From CAILZL01 sp963748005 (lineage in GTDB: Bacteria; Pseudomonadota; Gammaproteobacteria; Steroidobacterales; Steroidobacteraceae): DNA of 64,000 nt. The stretch is taken from contig CAVVHH010000002.1 of assembly GCA_963748005.1 (NCBI GenBank), positions 2,914,001-2,978,000 of the forward strand. The letters are read 5' to 3'. Below the pieces are notes generated by a model. That model was not told the origin of the DNA and did no database searches. It saw only the letters and a program-made list of their open reading frames with translations. A program made the position numbers and the translations under genes. This document shows positions 15,082-24,112 of this stretch, in pieces; position 1 is the first letter of the stretch; every line of letters begins with the position of its first letter.

Positions 15082-17736
15082 ATGGTCAATCAACCGCTGC
15101 GATATATCTGGGCTAAGACATCAAAGCAGAGTGGCCCGGGTTGGCACCCGCTGATCTTGCATATGCTGGATGTGGCAGCTAGTGCGGATGCCATTCTGAC
15201 GAGAGAGCCGCAAGCGACCCGAGAACGGATGGCTGCCACTCTTGGTATGAGCTGGGATAACGCGCGCGCTTGGATACTGTTGTTGGTAGGGTGTCACGAT
15301 CTTGGCAAGGCCTGCCCTGGGTTTCAATGCAAGTGGCCCAACATCATCGCTTCGACTGAACTACCCCTGCCGAGAAGTCCCAACACCGACATCAACCATG
15401 CCTTTGTAAGCCAAATATCCTTGTCAGAGTTCCTGCAAGAAATGGATTGGCCACAGGATTTGGCTGAACTGGTAGCCGATGCAGCCGGGTGTCATCATGG
15501 TGAGCGAGCCTCGCCTAATACCCTTGCCAACCTTATGGGTAGTCGGAGTGCAGTTGGGTCTGGTGACTGGACGCAAGCCCGGCGGCACATCTTTGATGCA
15601 TTGGTCGGTGTGATCAAGCCAACCATAACCCCCGTAAAGAAAACGCTTACCGGCCCCGACTTCATGTTGTTGGCTGGACTCACGAGCTTTGCCGACTGGA
15701 TTGGATCGAATGAAGAATTGTTTCCATTCGGTACCCCACAAGATTGTGACGATCTGCACGGATGGTTCGAGACTCGCAGAGCCCGAGCCGATGCCGCGCT
15801 GGATGCAATCGGTTGGGGGTACCGAACACCGCTTACGCTGGAAACAAAATCTTTCCAACAAGTCTTTGACTTCAGCCCCCGCCCTCTGCAGCAAGCCGTT
15901 GCAGATTCACTGACTGACGCGCAGGAACCCATCATTTTGTTGGTGGAAGCGCCAATGGGAGAGGGCAAGACTGAAGCGGCCTTTTATGCGCATCTGGAAT
16001 TGCAGCGACGTTTCGGGCATCGCGGTTTGTATGTCGCGCTGCCCACCAAGGCAACTGGCAATGCCATGTTCGAACGCACGCTCAAATTCTTGCGTTCCCA
16101 GGGATTAACCCGACCGCTGGATTTGCAGCTGTTACATGGCGGTACGTTACTGAACGATACCTTTCAGGAACTACGAGTTTCAGGAGTATACGATGCCGCG
16201 CCGGGCGGCCAGGTGCGAGCCCGTGAGTGGTTTACCAACAAGAAGCGTGCACTTCTATCGGAATATGGGGTGGGGACGGTGGATCAGGCGCTGTTGCCTA
16301 TTCTTCCGGTGCGGCATAACTTTGTACGCCTGTGGGGTTTGGCTAATCGCGTTGTCATCTTCGACGAGATTCACGCCTATGACGCTTACACGGGAACGCT
16401 GTTGATTCACTTGTTGCGCTGGTTGCTCGCTCTCGGATCGTCTGTGATTCTGTTGTCGGCGACGCTCCCGCCTTCAATTCGCCGCAAACTGGCCAAGGTT
16501 GTGAATTCTGAGTTCCCACGGCAAGAAGCGGAATACCCACGTCTGTCTGCGTTCGTTCCAGGTGCAATGACGCAAAAGCACTTTGCCGCTGATCCCTCTC
16601 GCCGCCTTACCCTGCGTCTGCAAGGTATTTCACCGGATTTACCGAGTATCTATGCAGCACTTGAAGCACAACTTGGCAACGGCGGAATGGCGCTGGCGCT
16701 GGTCAACACAGTGCAACGAGCCCAGGACCTGTACCTATTGTTCCCGGCGGGAGAACCCCTGCAACGGGAGAGTTGCAACATTGGCAAACGAATGCCCGAT
16801 GGAACCGAAGTGTTCCTGTTCCATGCGCGATTTCCGGCAGACCGTCGCCAACAGCGCGAAAACAATGCGTTGGCAGCGTTTGGTGAAAAGAGCACGCGAA
16901 CAGGACGCCGAATTCTCATCGCCACTCAGGTCGCTGAGCAAAGCCTCGATTTGGATTTTGATGTGATCGTCACCGACCTTGCACCCATTGATTTGGTGCT
17001 CCAGCGAGCGGGCCGACTATGGCGGCATTCGCGCCCGATGCGACCGATTGCCGAGCCGATACTCTTGGTTGCTGGGCTTGCAGGCAACGAGCCGCCTTCG
17101 TTTGGCAAGCCGCTGTGGTGGGGTTCGATATACCGAGAGGACATACTCCTGCGTACATGGAGTCTGTTACACAACAAGCAAAGTTTGACACTCCCGGATG
17201 AAATCGATTCTCTGGTGCAGGCGGTGTACGAAGAACAGATAGATGCGCCCGACTTCCTGCAAGAGCGATTGGAAAAATTCATGCTCGCGGAGGAGGGAGA
17301 AGTGATTGCTTTCACGGGGCAAGCGAATCAAGCGATCATTGGCTTCCCGGATGATTCTTCATGGGATGATCCGGCGCGGTTCGTTCTTTACGACGAAGAT
17401 GAACCCGGCGTGCATCGAACTCTAATGGCCAAGACCCGGCTTGGGGACGATGCGAGGATTCTTATCCCGTTGTGGGAGGATGATGGAATCAGCCCGGAAG
17501 CAACGCCGGATTTTACCCAGGCCAAGCAATGGTTTCTGCGAGCGGTGAGTGTTTCGCGCAAAAGCGTGATTGGGGAACTTCAGGAGATGGGTGTGCCTGA
17601 AGGCTGGAAGCACTCGCCGCTGTTGCGCAACTGTTTTCCGCTGGTGTTGAATGACCTGAATCGCTGGATCATAGATGAGAGCGTTCATCTTGATGACGAC
17701 TTGGGATTGGTGTACGAGACAAAGGAAAACGCATGA
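15082..17736 (+). CDS. cas3: CRISPR-associated helicase/nuclease Cas3 (type I-E)
   Basis: The 884-residue product has an N-terminal HD nuclease domain (H27 region, GCHDLGKACPGF with H72-D73, then AGCHHGE) and an SF2 helicase. Walker A is E289-APMGEGKTE, the Walker B DExH is D428-EIH, motif III is LLSATLP near 457, and motif VI is QRAGRLWRH from 641. After Cascade forms an R-loop, Cas3 nicks and degrades the invading DNA. It is the first gene of the operon and overlaps cas8e by 4 bp (ATGA). All catalytic motifs look intact, so interference should be functional. Confidence 0.97.
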   Translation: MVNQPLRYIWAKTSKQSGPGWHPLILHMLDVAASADAILTREPQATRERMAATLGMSWDNARAWILLLVGCHDLGKACPGFQCKWPNIIASTELPLPRSPNTDINHAFVSQISLSEFLQEMDWPQDLAELVADAAGCHHGERASPNTLANLMGSRSAVGSGDWTQARRHIFDALVGVIKPTITPVKKTLTGPDFMLLAGLTSFADWIGSNEELFPFGTPQDCDDLHGWFETRRARADAALDAIGWGYRTPLTLETKSFQQVFDFSPRPLQQAVADSLTDAQEPIILLVEAPMGEGKTEAAFYAHLELQRRFGHRGLYVALPTKATGNAMFERTLKFLRSQGLTRPLDLQLLHGGTLLNDTFQELRVSGVYDAAPGGQVRAREWFTNKKRALLSEYGVGTVDQALLPILPVRHNFVRLWGLANRVVIFDEIHAYDAYTGTLLIHLLRWLLALGSSVILLSATLPPSIRRKLAKVVNSEFPRQEAEYPRLSAFVPGAMTQKHFAADPSRRLTLRLQGISPDLPSIYAALEAQLGNGGMALALVNTVQRAQDLYLLFPAGEPLQRESCNIGKRMPDGTEVFLFHARFPADRRQQRENNALAAFGEKSTRTGRRILIATQVAEQSLDLDFDVIVTDLAPIDLVLQRAGRLWRHSRPMRPIAEPILLVAGLAGNEPPSFGKPLWWGSIYREDILLRTWSLLHNKQSLTLPDEIDSLVQAVYEEQIDAPDFLQERLEKFMLAEEGEVIAFTGQANQAIIGFPDDSSWDDPARFVLYDEDEPGVHRTLMAKTRLGDDARILIPLWEDDGISPEATPDFTQAKQWFLRAVSVSRKSVIGELQEMGVPEGWKHSPLLRNCFPLVLNDLNRWIIDESVHLDDDLGLVYETKENA

Positions 17737-19253
17737 GCCGATTCAATCTGATCGATGAGAAATGGATTCCGGTTCGGTTCCTCAATGGAATGCGAGATGA
17801 GTTGGGTATCCGCGATACCCTGCTGCAGTCAAAGGAAATTGCAGTTATTGAAGATCAATCGCCTTTGGTCGTGGCGGCATTGCATCGCTTCCTGCTCGCG
17901 GTTCTGTATCGAGCCCTGGAAGGGCCGACCGATATTGACCAAGCCAAAACCTTGTTTCGCGAGGGGCTACCAAGCGAGAAAACAGCCAACTATCTTGAGA
18001 AGTGGCGGGAGCGATTCTGGTTGTTCGATGAGCAGTATCCGTTTGGACAAATCCCGACGTTCGAGCCAAAGGCTTGGCGCGCGTGGACAGTGCTGGCCGC
18101 TGAACACAATGCGGACAATGCAAAGGTTCTGTTCGATCACGTAGACGTTGGCGCATCGGGCACTATTTCTGAAGCCATGGCGACGTGCTGGCTGCTAGCT
18201 ACGCAAACGTATTCCGTCAGTGCTGGCAAGAGCGAGCTATCGCACACAGGAACGGCCCCATCTGCGACTGCCGCGATGGTGTTGCCATTGGGCGTTGATC
18301 TTCAGGACACGCTGCTGTTTTGCCTGGTCCCACAGAATAGAGATGTTACTGAGGCCGATCTGCCCATGTGGGAGCGGGAGCCCGAATTAATCGAACAATT
18401 GAAGGCGGGCATCGAGCGTATTGTGAGCGGATATGCAGACCTATATTCCTGGAGGACTCGCTCTATTCGCTTGAAGTCGTCCGAAGTTGGGCAGATTGCC
18501 AAGGTGGCATTTGCATCCGGTGTGGATAGCTCGTCTGCCGATCAGATTGATCCGATGTTGGGGTACCGAATAGACGAGGCGAAGGGCAAGCTCCCAATTC
18601 AGTTCCGCGAACGCGGTCTTTGGCGTGACTTCGATTCTTTGTTGCCTGACCAATCCGGCTTGGCGCCAAGGGTGATAGAGCATGCCGTATCACTTACTCG
18701 TTTAAATCAGGAGCGTTTTCCGAAATCGATGATGATTCTCGGCCAGGCCAACAACAAGGCAAAAATTGAGTACTGGCGTATGGAGCGCTTCGTTCTTCCG
18801 CAGGCGTTGGTGGGTGATCGCTTTATACGAACAGAAATCCGTCAGCTTTTGTCGGACGCCGAGGACGCCCAGAAGGCGCTATGGTCCGCCTGCCGATCCT
18901 TTGCGCGCAATCTCCTGAGTCACGGCGAGCGAGACCCCGCCGGAGCAGACGTCCGTAATTTTATGGAGCAGATGCCGGCAATTGCTGAGTACTGGTCCAA
19001 GTTGGAAGCCCGATTCCACGATACATTGAGCAAGTATGTGCTCAACCGTGAGTATGACGACATTCGCCGCGAATGGTTGGCGTTCGTTCGGCAAGCGCTG
19101 TCAGAGACATGGAATCAACATAGAGCCTCCGTCTCTATGGGCGATGCCTGGGCTATCCGCGCAGTGGTGAGATCCGAAGCGCCAGTCTTGCGCAAGCTCA
19201 AAGAACTCAGCAACGAAATTTTGAAACTCGAACCGCAGAAGGAGAGTGCATGA
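17733..19253 (+). CDS. casA: Cascade large subunit Cas8e (CasA/Cse1)
   Basis: The 506-residue product starts MSRFNLIDEKWIPVRFLNG, the typical opening of Cse1. It recognises the PAM, recruits Cas3 and anchors the 5' handle end of Cascade. The C-terminal part (about 370-500) is helical, matching the four-helix bundle of this family. The order cas3-casA-casB-casC-casD-casE matches type I-E. Start and stop overlap neighbours by 4 bp (ATGA on both sides), so synthesis is coupled. Length is normal for the family. Confidence 0.95.
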   Translation: MSRFNLIDEKWIPVRFLNGMRDELGIRDTLLQSKEIAVIEDQSPLVVAALHRFLLAVLYRALEGPTDIDQAKTLFREGLPSEKTANYLEKWRERFWLFDEQYPFGQIPTFEPKAWRAWTVLAAEHNADNAKVLFDHVDVGASGTISEAMATCWLLATQTYSVSAGKSELSHTGTAPSATAAMVLPLGVDLQDTLLFCLVPQNRDVTEADLPMWEREPELIEQLKAGIERIVSGYADLYSWRTRSIRLKSSEVGQIAKVAFASGVDSSSADQIDPMLGYRIDEAKGKLPIQFRERGLWRDFDSLLPDQSGLAPRVIEHAVSLTRLNQERFPKSMMILGQANNKAKIEYWRMERFVLPQALVGDRFIRTEIRQLLSDAEDAQKALWSACRSFARNLLSHGERDPAGADVRNFMEQMPAIAEYWSKLEARFHDTLSKYVLNREYDDIRREWLAFVRQALSETWNQHRASVSMGDAWAIRAVVRSEAPVLRKLKELSNEILKLEPQKESA

Positions 19254-19768
19254 GCGGCTTCATTGAATGGCTGGAAAAGCTGAATGAAAAAGACACAAAG
19301 GTCCGGGCGGTGCTACGCCGCAGCCTTGCCTTCAAGCCGGGAGCGTATCCATCCGCTTATCCCTATGTCGAGCCTTTCTTCAAAGGCGAAGGCAGCTCAT
19401 GGCGACGTGAGGCGCACTATCTGGTGGCGGGTCTCTGGGCTGCTCACTGGCGGGAGGGTTCAAGAGGTCAGCCAACTTCGCTGGCTAAGGCGTGTGCGTC
19501 GCATTGGAAAGTAAGCGGTTCCACAAGTACGGAGCGGCGATTCATCGCATTGCTGGATTCAGATCAGGATCAACTACCGCATCGCCTGCGGCAGATGGTG
19601 GCTCTGCTGAAAGACCAGGCCATTGACTTCGATGTGCTGCTGACAGGGCTTCTGTATTGGAGTGACGAACACAAGCGAACCCAAAATGCATGGGCGCGCG
19701 ACTTTTATCAAGACATAGACGACAAATCGGTTACTGAAAATACACCCGAAACGGAGATCAACGAATGA
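19250..19768 (+). CDS. casB: Cascade small subunit Cas11 (CasB/Cse2)
   Basis: The 172-residue helical protein has the Cse2 features WWRVSG-independent helix content and the block HWREGSRGQPTSLAKACASHW near residues 61-85. Two copies of this subunit line the belly of Cascade and stabilise the target strands. It overlaps cas8e and cas7 by 4 bp each. The call rests on position and on the GSTSTERRFIALLDSDQDQL segment, which fits the conserved RRF region of Cse2. Confidence 0.9.
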   Translation: MSGFIEWLEKLNEKDTKVRAVLRRSLAFKPGAYPSAYPYVEPFFKGEGSSWRREAHYLVAGLWAAHWREGSRGQPTSLAKACASHWKVSGSTSTERRFIALLDSDQDQLPHRLRQMVALLKDQAIDFDVLLTGLLYWSDEHKRTQNAWARDFYQDIDDKSVTENTPETEINE

Positions 19769-20928
19769 AGACGATCATTGAGATTCACGCACTGCAGAAC
19801 TTTGCCCCATCAAACCTGAATCGTGATGATACGGGGGCGCCGAAAGATGCGTTATTTGGCGGAACGAGGCGTGCTCGGGTTTCGAGTCAGTGCTCCAAGC
19901 GGGCGGTGCGTCAGTATTTCGGTGAATTGGTGGGGCAAAAAGATTTTGCATCGGATGACCTTGCGTTACGAACCAAACGGGTTTTGGATGCACTTACCAA
20001 GGCGCTAGTTTCCAAAGGGAAAGATGCGGCTGAATCAGAAGCGAAAGCCCGATTGGCATTGGCGGCAATGGAACTTTCGGTGAAGGATGACGGCAAAAGT
20101 GAGTACCTGTTATTTCTTGGGCAGCGGGAAATATCCGACATAGCCAATATTGTCGATGCGAAATGGGATTCAATCACTGCACCGGAAGCAGCGCCTGCTG
20201 AAGGCAAGAAGGCAGGGAAGGCGAAGAAACAAGCTGCGCAGAGTGCTGATCCGGAATTGAAGAAGGCGCTCGAAAAGGTCTTTAACGGCGGCAAGGCCAT
20301 TGATGTGGCTCTCTTCGGGCGCATGCTGGCAGATATGCCTGAGAAAAATCAGCATGCCGCCTGTCAGGTTGCTCATGCCATTTCAACGCATGCGGTGGAG
20401 CGTGAGTTTGATTTCTATACCGCCGTCGATGATCTGAAGCCGGAAGATACCGCTGGCGCCGACATGATGGGCTCGGTGGAATTCAACTCGGCTTGTTTCT
20501 ATCGGTATGCTGTAGTGGACTGGGAGAAGTTGGTTGCAAATCTACAGGGCGATGTGGACCTGGCTACCAAGGGGCTGCGTGCTTTTCTGGAGGGATTTGT
20601 GGTTGCGGAACCGACGGGTAAGCAAAATACATTCGCTGCGCACAATCCGCCCGAGTTTGTCTCTGTATCGGTACGCCGCAATACGGCGCCACGCAATCTG
20701 GCGAATGCATTTGAGACGGCGGTGCGTGTGCGCAAGGACGAGTCCCTCACTATGAAGTCCGCCGACTTGCTCGTGACCAAGGCAAAGGTGCTCAATGCCG
20801 CGTTTGGCACTGGCCGTGACAGTACCTATGTGTTGAACCTGACCGATGCAACTATCGATGGATTCGGCAATAAGGCGAGTTCTCTTGCGGAGCTTCTCGA
20901 TAAAAGCGTTTCTGCCATCAAGGAGTGA
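19765..20928 (+). CDS. casC: Cascade backbone subunit Cas7e (CasC/Cse4)
   Basis: The 387-residue product starts MKTIIEIHALQNFAPSNLNR, then has RRARVSSQCSKRAVRQYF, both signatures of the I-E Cas7 family. Six copies form the spiral that holds the spacer part of the crRNA. A lysine/alanine-rich insert (EGKKAGKAKKQAAQ) lies at about residues 150-165, probably a surface loop. Start and stop: it overlaps casB by 4 bp and ends 3 bp before casD. AAGGAG at its end serves as the ribosome-binding site of casD. Confidence 0.96.
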   Translation: MKTIIEIHALQNFAPSNLNRDDTGAPKDALFGGTRRARVSSQCSKRAVRQYFGELVGQKDFASDDLALRTKRVLDALTKALVSKGKDAAESEAKARLALAAMELSVKDDGKSEYLLFLGQREISDIANIVDAKWDSITAPEAAPAEGKKAGKAKKQAAQSADPELKKALEKVFNGGKAIDVALFGRMLADMPEKNQHAACQVAHAISTHAVEREFDFYTAVDDLKPEDTAGADMMGSVEFNSACFYRYAVVDWEKLVANLQGDVDLATKGLRAFLEGFVVAEPTGKQNTFAAHNPPEFVSVSVRRNTAPRNLANAFETAVRVRKDESLTMKSADLLVTKAKVLNAAFGTGRDSTYVLNLTDATIDGFGNKASSLAELLDKSVSAIKE

Positions 20929-20931
20929 GCC

Positions 20932-21612
20932 ATGCCTACCTTGTTGCTTCGCTTGGTTGGTCCCTTGCAGTCGTGGGGCACCACCAGTCGCTTCGATCAG
21001 CGTGATACTGGAAAAGAGCCGAGCAAGTCCGGGGTTGTCGGACTACTGGCCGCTGCACTGGGCATAGATCGTGAGAACTGGGTTGATCTCGAACCACTTG
21101 CTCACTTATCGATGGGTGTGAGGCATGATCGGCCGGGCGTACCAAAGCGGGACTATCAAACTGCACAACAGATCATTTCTGCGGATGGATCGAAAATCCA
21201 TGAGACAGCGGTGACTACGCGAGACTATTTAGCGGACGCCGCATTCTTGGTTGGGCTGGAGAGCACGGAGAGACCATTGCTTGAAAGCGCGCAAGATGCT
21301 CTCCGCAATCCGGTGTGGCCGCTTGCGCTGGGGCGTAAGTCTTACGTGCCTTCCGAGTCGGTCTGGATTGAAAACGGATTGCAGGACGCACCATTGCTTG
21401 ATGTGTTACGGCATTGGCCGTGGATCGTTGCACGACGGCGGGGTGAGGAATATCCCAAGAGCTTGTTGGTATCGTTCGATTCCGCCGATGGATCGGGTGT
21501 ACTGAAAATGGATCAGCCTCTGTCGTCGTTTGCGGAGCGTCGATTTGGCGCGCGGTTCGTGCGATCTGAATGGATGCCTATTGCCCTGGAGGTGGAACAT
21601 GCTCCTGCATAG
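20932..21612 (+). CDS. casD: Cascade subunit Cas5e (CasD)
   Basis: The 226-residue product starts MPTLLLRLVGPLQSWGTTSR, with the Cas5 motif GPLQSWG and SGVVGLLAAALG. It binds the 5' handle of the crRNA at the tail of Cascade. AAGGAG precedes the ATG. Its last 14 bp overlap the start of cas6e, so both are coupled. Length is normal and I see no missing motifs. Confidence 0.95.
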   Translation: MPTLLLRLVGPLQSWGTTSRFDQRDTGKEPSKSGVVGLLAAALGIDRENWVDLEPLAHLSMGVRHDRPGVPKRDYQTAQQIISADGSKIHETAVTTRDYLADAAFLVGLESTERPLLESAQDALRNPVWPLALGRKSYVPSESVWIENGLQDAPLLDVLRHWPWIVARRRGEEYPKSLLVSFDSADGSGVLKMDQPLSSFAERRFGARFVRSEWMPIALEVEHAPA

Positions 21613-22273
21613 AATCCACCTTGATCCACGCTGCAAAGAAGTTCGTCGTGATTTGTCTGATCCTTATCAACTGCACTCCACCTTGTGCCGAGCCTTCTGC
21701 GAGCCAAGTACGAAGTGCCCAGAAGGGGGGTTCTTGTGGCGGCTTGAGTCACATGCGGATTCCGATAGGTATCCACATGTTCTGGTGCAAAGCCGGGCGA
21801 AGCCGGATTGGAACGGGATAAACGTGAAAGGTTGGCTCACGAAAGCTGATCCGGCTGTCGATTTGAACGCGAGACTGAAGCTTGACGTGCTCAAGAATGG
21901 GCAACGCTTTCGCTTTCGATTGCGCGCCAACCCCTCTGTGACTCGCGCTGGCAAGCGGTTGGGACTACTACATATAGAGGAGCAGGAGAAATGGCTGGAA
22001 CGAAAAGGCCAGCAGCATGGCTTCTTGCTGCCGAAATTGGCTTCCTTCGATTTGTCAGAGTCGTCGCGGGAGCGCGTTGATGTTCGGATTTCCGAGGAGC
22101 AGATGCTTCGTGGCGAGCAGCGTTCCGGCAATGGCATCCGGATTTACTCTGTCCTCTACGATGGCATTCTGACAGTGACCGAGCCGGATAACTTCAGAGC
22201 TGCATTGCAAACTGGCATCGGTCACGGAAAGGCGGTGGGCCTTGGTCTGCTGTCTGTTGCGCCGTGTGGCTAA
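21599..22273 (+). CDS. casE: CRISPR RNA endoribonuclease Cas6e (CasE)
   Basis: The 224-residue product starts MLLHRIHLDPRCKEV. H26 in DPYQLHSTLCRAF is at the position of the catalytic histidine of Cas6e, and the C-terminal glycine-rich loop reads GIGHGKAVGLGLLSV. It cleaves the array transcript at the base of each repeat hairpin and stays bound as the head of Cascade. I chose the ATG at 21599, which follows GGAGG by 7 bases and overlaps casD by 14 bp; the longer frame from 21530 lies inside casD. The next gene is not cas1 but a toxin-antitoxin pair. Confidence 0.95.
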   Translation: MLLHRIHLDPRCKEVRRDLSDPYQLHSTLCRAFCEPSTKCPEGGFLWRLESHADSDRYPHVLVQSRAKPDWNGINVKGWLTKADPAVDLNARLKLDVLKNGQRFRFRLRANPSVTRAGKRLGLLHIEEQEKWLERKGQQHGFLLPKLASFDLSESSRERVDVRISEEQMLRGEQRSGNGIRIYSVLYDGILTVTEPDNFRAALQTGIGHGKAVGLGLLSVAPCG

Positions 22274-22281
22274 GGGCTGTA

Positions 22282-22309
22282 AGCCGAAGTTTTCGTTTGG
22301 CCTTCGGCT
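22282..22309 (+). promoter_or_regulatory. Hairpin in the 104-bp gap between cas6e and the antitoxin gene
   Basis: AGCCGAAG (22282-22289) and CTTCGGCT (22302-22309) pair around 12 bases, 9 bp past the cas6e stop. There is no T-run, so it is not a clear terminator. It is the only large untranslated gap in the cas operon and would be the place for a separate promoter or a processing site that sets expression of the inserted pair and of cas1-cas2. Confidence 0.4.
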
Positions 22310-22377
22310 GCGGCTTGCTGTTGGTTCGGCGGGTGGGGTAGTCTCAAGCCGCCAGATCGCCGCCTTGGAGCATAGTG

Positions 22378-22719
22378 ATGGACACCCTTACCGTCGATGA
22401 AGTGAACGCGCAGCCACAGCGCTTGGTGGCTGATGCGGTGCGTGGCGAGCCGGCCATGGTGACTCAGGATGGCCAGCCGGTGCTGATGGCGGTGCCGATG
22501 GGGTTGGGGCTGGAGGCGCCCGAGGTTCGGTTGGAACTGGCGGTGCGGTTGTTTGATCGCGATCAAATCAGCGTTGGTGTGGCGGCGCGTATCGCCGGGT
22601 TGTCGCTCAATGACATGTTGAGCGAGTTGAGTACGCGCCAGATACCCGTGGTTCGCTACAGCGATGAAGATTTCAAGGATGAAATGAAGCATGTCCACAC
22701 CCTTACTCGTCGCGGATAG
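22378..22719 (+). CDS. Antitoxin, Phd-like N-terminus joined to a UPF0175-type C-terminus
   Basis: The 113-residue product starts MDTLTVDEVNAQPQRLVAD and continues GEPAMVTQDGQPVLMAVPM, the layout of Phd/YefM DNA-binding antitoxins. The second half (LELAVRLFDRDQISVGVAAR, then IAGLSLNDMLSELSTR) is of the UPF0175 type, which normally stands alone next to DUF3368 genes. It should bind the toxin of the next gene, whose start lies 29 bp inside it, and may repress the pair. GGAG stands 7 bases before the ATG; a GTG at 22375 is an alternative. It is placed between cas6e and cas1. Confidence 0.8.
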   Translation: MDTLTVDEVNAQPQRLVADAVRGEPAMVTQDGQPVLMAVPMGLGLEAPEVRLELAVRLFDRDQISVGVAARIAGLSLNDMLSELSTRQIPVVRYSDEDFKDEMKHVHTLTRRG

Positions 22720-23179
22720 TGGCCCGCTTATCGCGCTGGCGCGTCTGAATCTTCTGCATGTGCCGGGTTGTTACTTTGAGCCGGCGTTTGTTACGACGGC
22801 AGTCTGGGATGAGGTAACGCGAAACCCCAAGCCTGAGATGGATCGGCTGCAAGAAGCAGCAACATCTGGGCACATCAAGGTAGTTGAGGTTTTGACACAA
22901 CCAGATTCACTGCAAAATGCGGGTGTGGATGTGGGCGAGCAAACCGCAATTGCACTCGCGCTGTCACTACCTGCAACCCTGTTGATAGATGATCGCCGTG
23001 CCAGACGTACAGCTCAGGTATTGGGTGTCTCTACGCTGGGCACGCTGGGTCTACTCGTGAGGGCGCGACACGATGCATTGATACCGGTTTTGCGACCCCA
23101 ACTCCAGTTCTTATGTGACACGGGATACTTCCTGTCTGCGCGCTTGGTTGACCAAGTATTGAGCGAAGTGGGGGAGTAG
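22691..23179 (+). CDS. DUF3368 PIN-like toxin inside the cas operon
   Basis: The 162-residue product begins MSTPLLVADSGPLIALARL and has DVGEQTAIALALSL and LLIDDRRARRTA. These are DUF3368 features; the acidic set D9, E83, D100 and D101 matches a PIN-domain RNase centre. It is predicted to cleave RNA and to be held by the UPF0175-like antitoxin. It overlaps the antitoxin gene by 29 bp and its stop is 5 bp before cas1, so cas1-cas2 translation may depend on passage through this gene. All four acidic residues are present, so it is probably active. Its target is unknown. Confidence 0.83.
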   Translation: MSTPLLVADSGPLIALARLNLLHVPGCYFEPAFVTTAVWDEVTRNPKPEMDRLQEAATSGHIKVVEVLTQPDSLQNAGVDVGEQTAIALALSLPATLLIDDRRARRTAQVLGVSTLGTLGLLVRARHDALIPVLRPQLQFLCDTGYFLSARLVDQVLSEVGE

Positions 23180-23184
23180 TTCGT

Positions 23185-24108
23185 ATGGTTGACCTGATGC
23201 CACCCCTTAAGCCCATTCCCATCAAGGACCGCATGTCGATCCTGTTCGTCGAGAAGGGCAATCTCGATGTGCTGGATGGCGCTTTCGTAGTGGTTGACAA
23301 AAACGGCGTGCGCACTCACATCCCGGTGGGTGGCGTGGCTTGCTTGATGCTGGAGATCGGCACGCGCATTTCACACGCGGCAGTGAATCTTGCGGCGCGT
23401 GTTGGCACGTTGTTGGTGTGGATCGGGGAGGGTGGCGTGCGCGTTTATTCAGCTGGCCAACCCGGGGGTGCGCGTGCGGATAGATTGCTCTATCAAGCCA
23501 AATTGGCGTTGGATGACGAAGCTCGTCTGAAAGTGGTTCGCGAGATGTATCGCCGCCGGTTTGGTGAGGAGCCACCGGAACGGCGCAGTGTCGAGCAGTT
23601 GCGCGGTATCGAAGGCGCGCGAGTGCGCAAGATGTACCAATTGTTGGCGCAGCGACACGGCATTCGCTGGCACGCGCGCGATTACAACGTCCAGGAGTGG
23701 GATGCCAGCGATATTCCGAATCGGTGCCTGTCCGTTGCTACCTCTTGTCTGTACGGAGTGACTGAGGCGGCGGTCTTGGCGGCTGGCTATGCCCCGGCAA
23801 TTGGGTTTATCCATACCGGTAAGCCATTGTCATTCGTCTACGACGTTGCAGATATCTACAAGTTTGAGACCGTAGTGCCTGTGGCATTTGGAATTGCTGC
23901 GAAGTCGCCATCGAATCTGGAACGTGAAGTCCGGTTGAAATGCCGGGACATTTTTCGCCAAAGCAGAATTCTGGAACGCATCATTCCGGACATAGAAGCC
24001 ATCTTGGCGGCAGGTCAGCTGGTGCCGCCTGAAGCTGCAGAAGGGCAGGTGCTACCCGCCATTCCCAACCCGGTCAATATCGGCGACCCAGGCCATCGTT
24101 CGGAATGA
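23185..24108 (+). CDS. cas1: CRISPR integrase Cas1 (type I-E)
   Basis: The 307-residue product is very close to enteric I-E Cas1 in layout, with THIPVGGVACLMLEIGTR, SVEQLRGIEGARVR, AAGYAPAIGFIHTGKPLSF and DIFRQSRILE. Metal ligands are E143, H210, D220 and D223. With Cas2 it integrates new spacers at the leader end. GGGGAG overlapping the toxin stop serves as its ribosome-binding site. All active-site residues are intact, in line with the large, uniform array. Confidence 0.97.
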   Translation: MVDLMPPLKPIPIKDRMSILFVEKGNLDVLDGAFVVVDKNGVRTHIPVGGVACLMLEIGTRISHAAVNLAARVGTLLVWIGEGGVRVYSAGQPGGARADRLLYQAKLALDDEARLKVVREMYRRRFGEEPPERRSVEQLRGIEGARVRKMYQLLAQRHGIRWHARDYNVQEWDASDIPNRCLSVATSCLYGVTEAAVLAAGYAPAIGFIHTGKPLSFVYDVADIYKFETVVPVAFGIAAKSPSNLEREVRLKCRDIFRQSRILERIIPDIEAILAAGQLVPPEAAEGQVLPAIPNPVNIGDPGHRSE

Positions 24109-24112
24109 AGTC

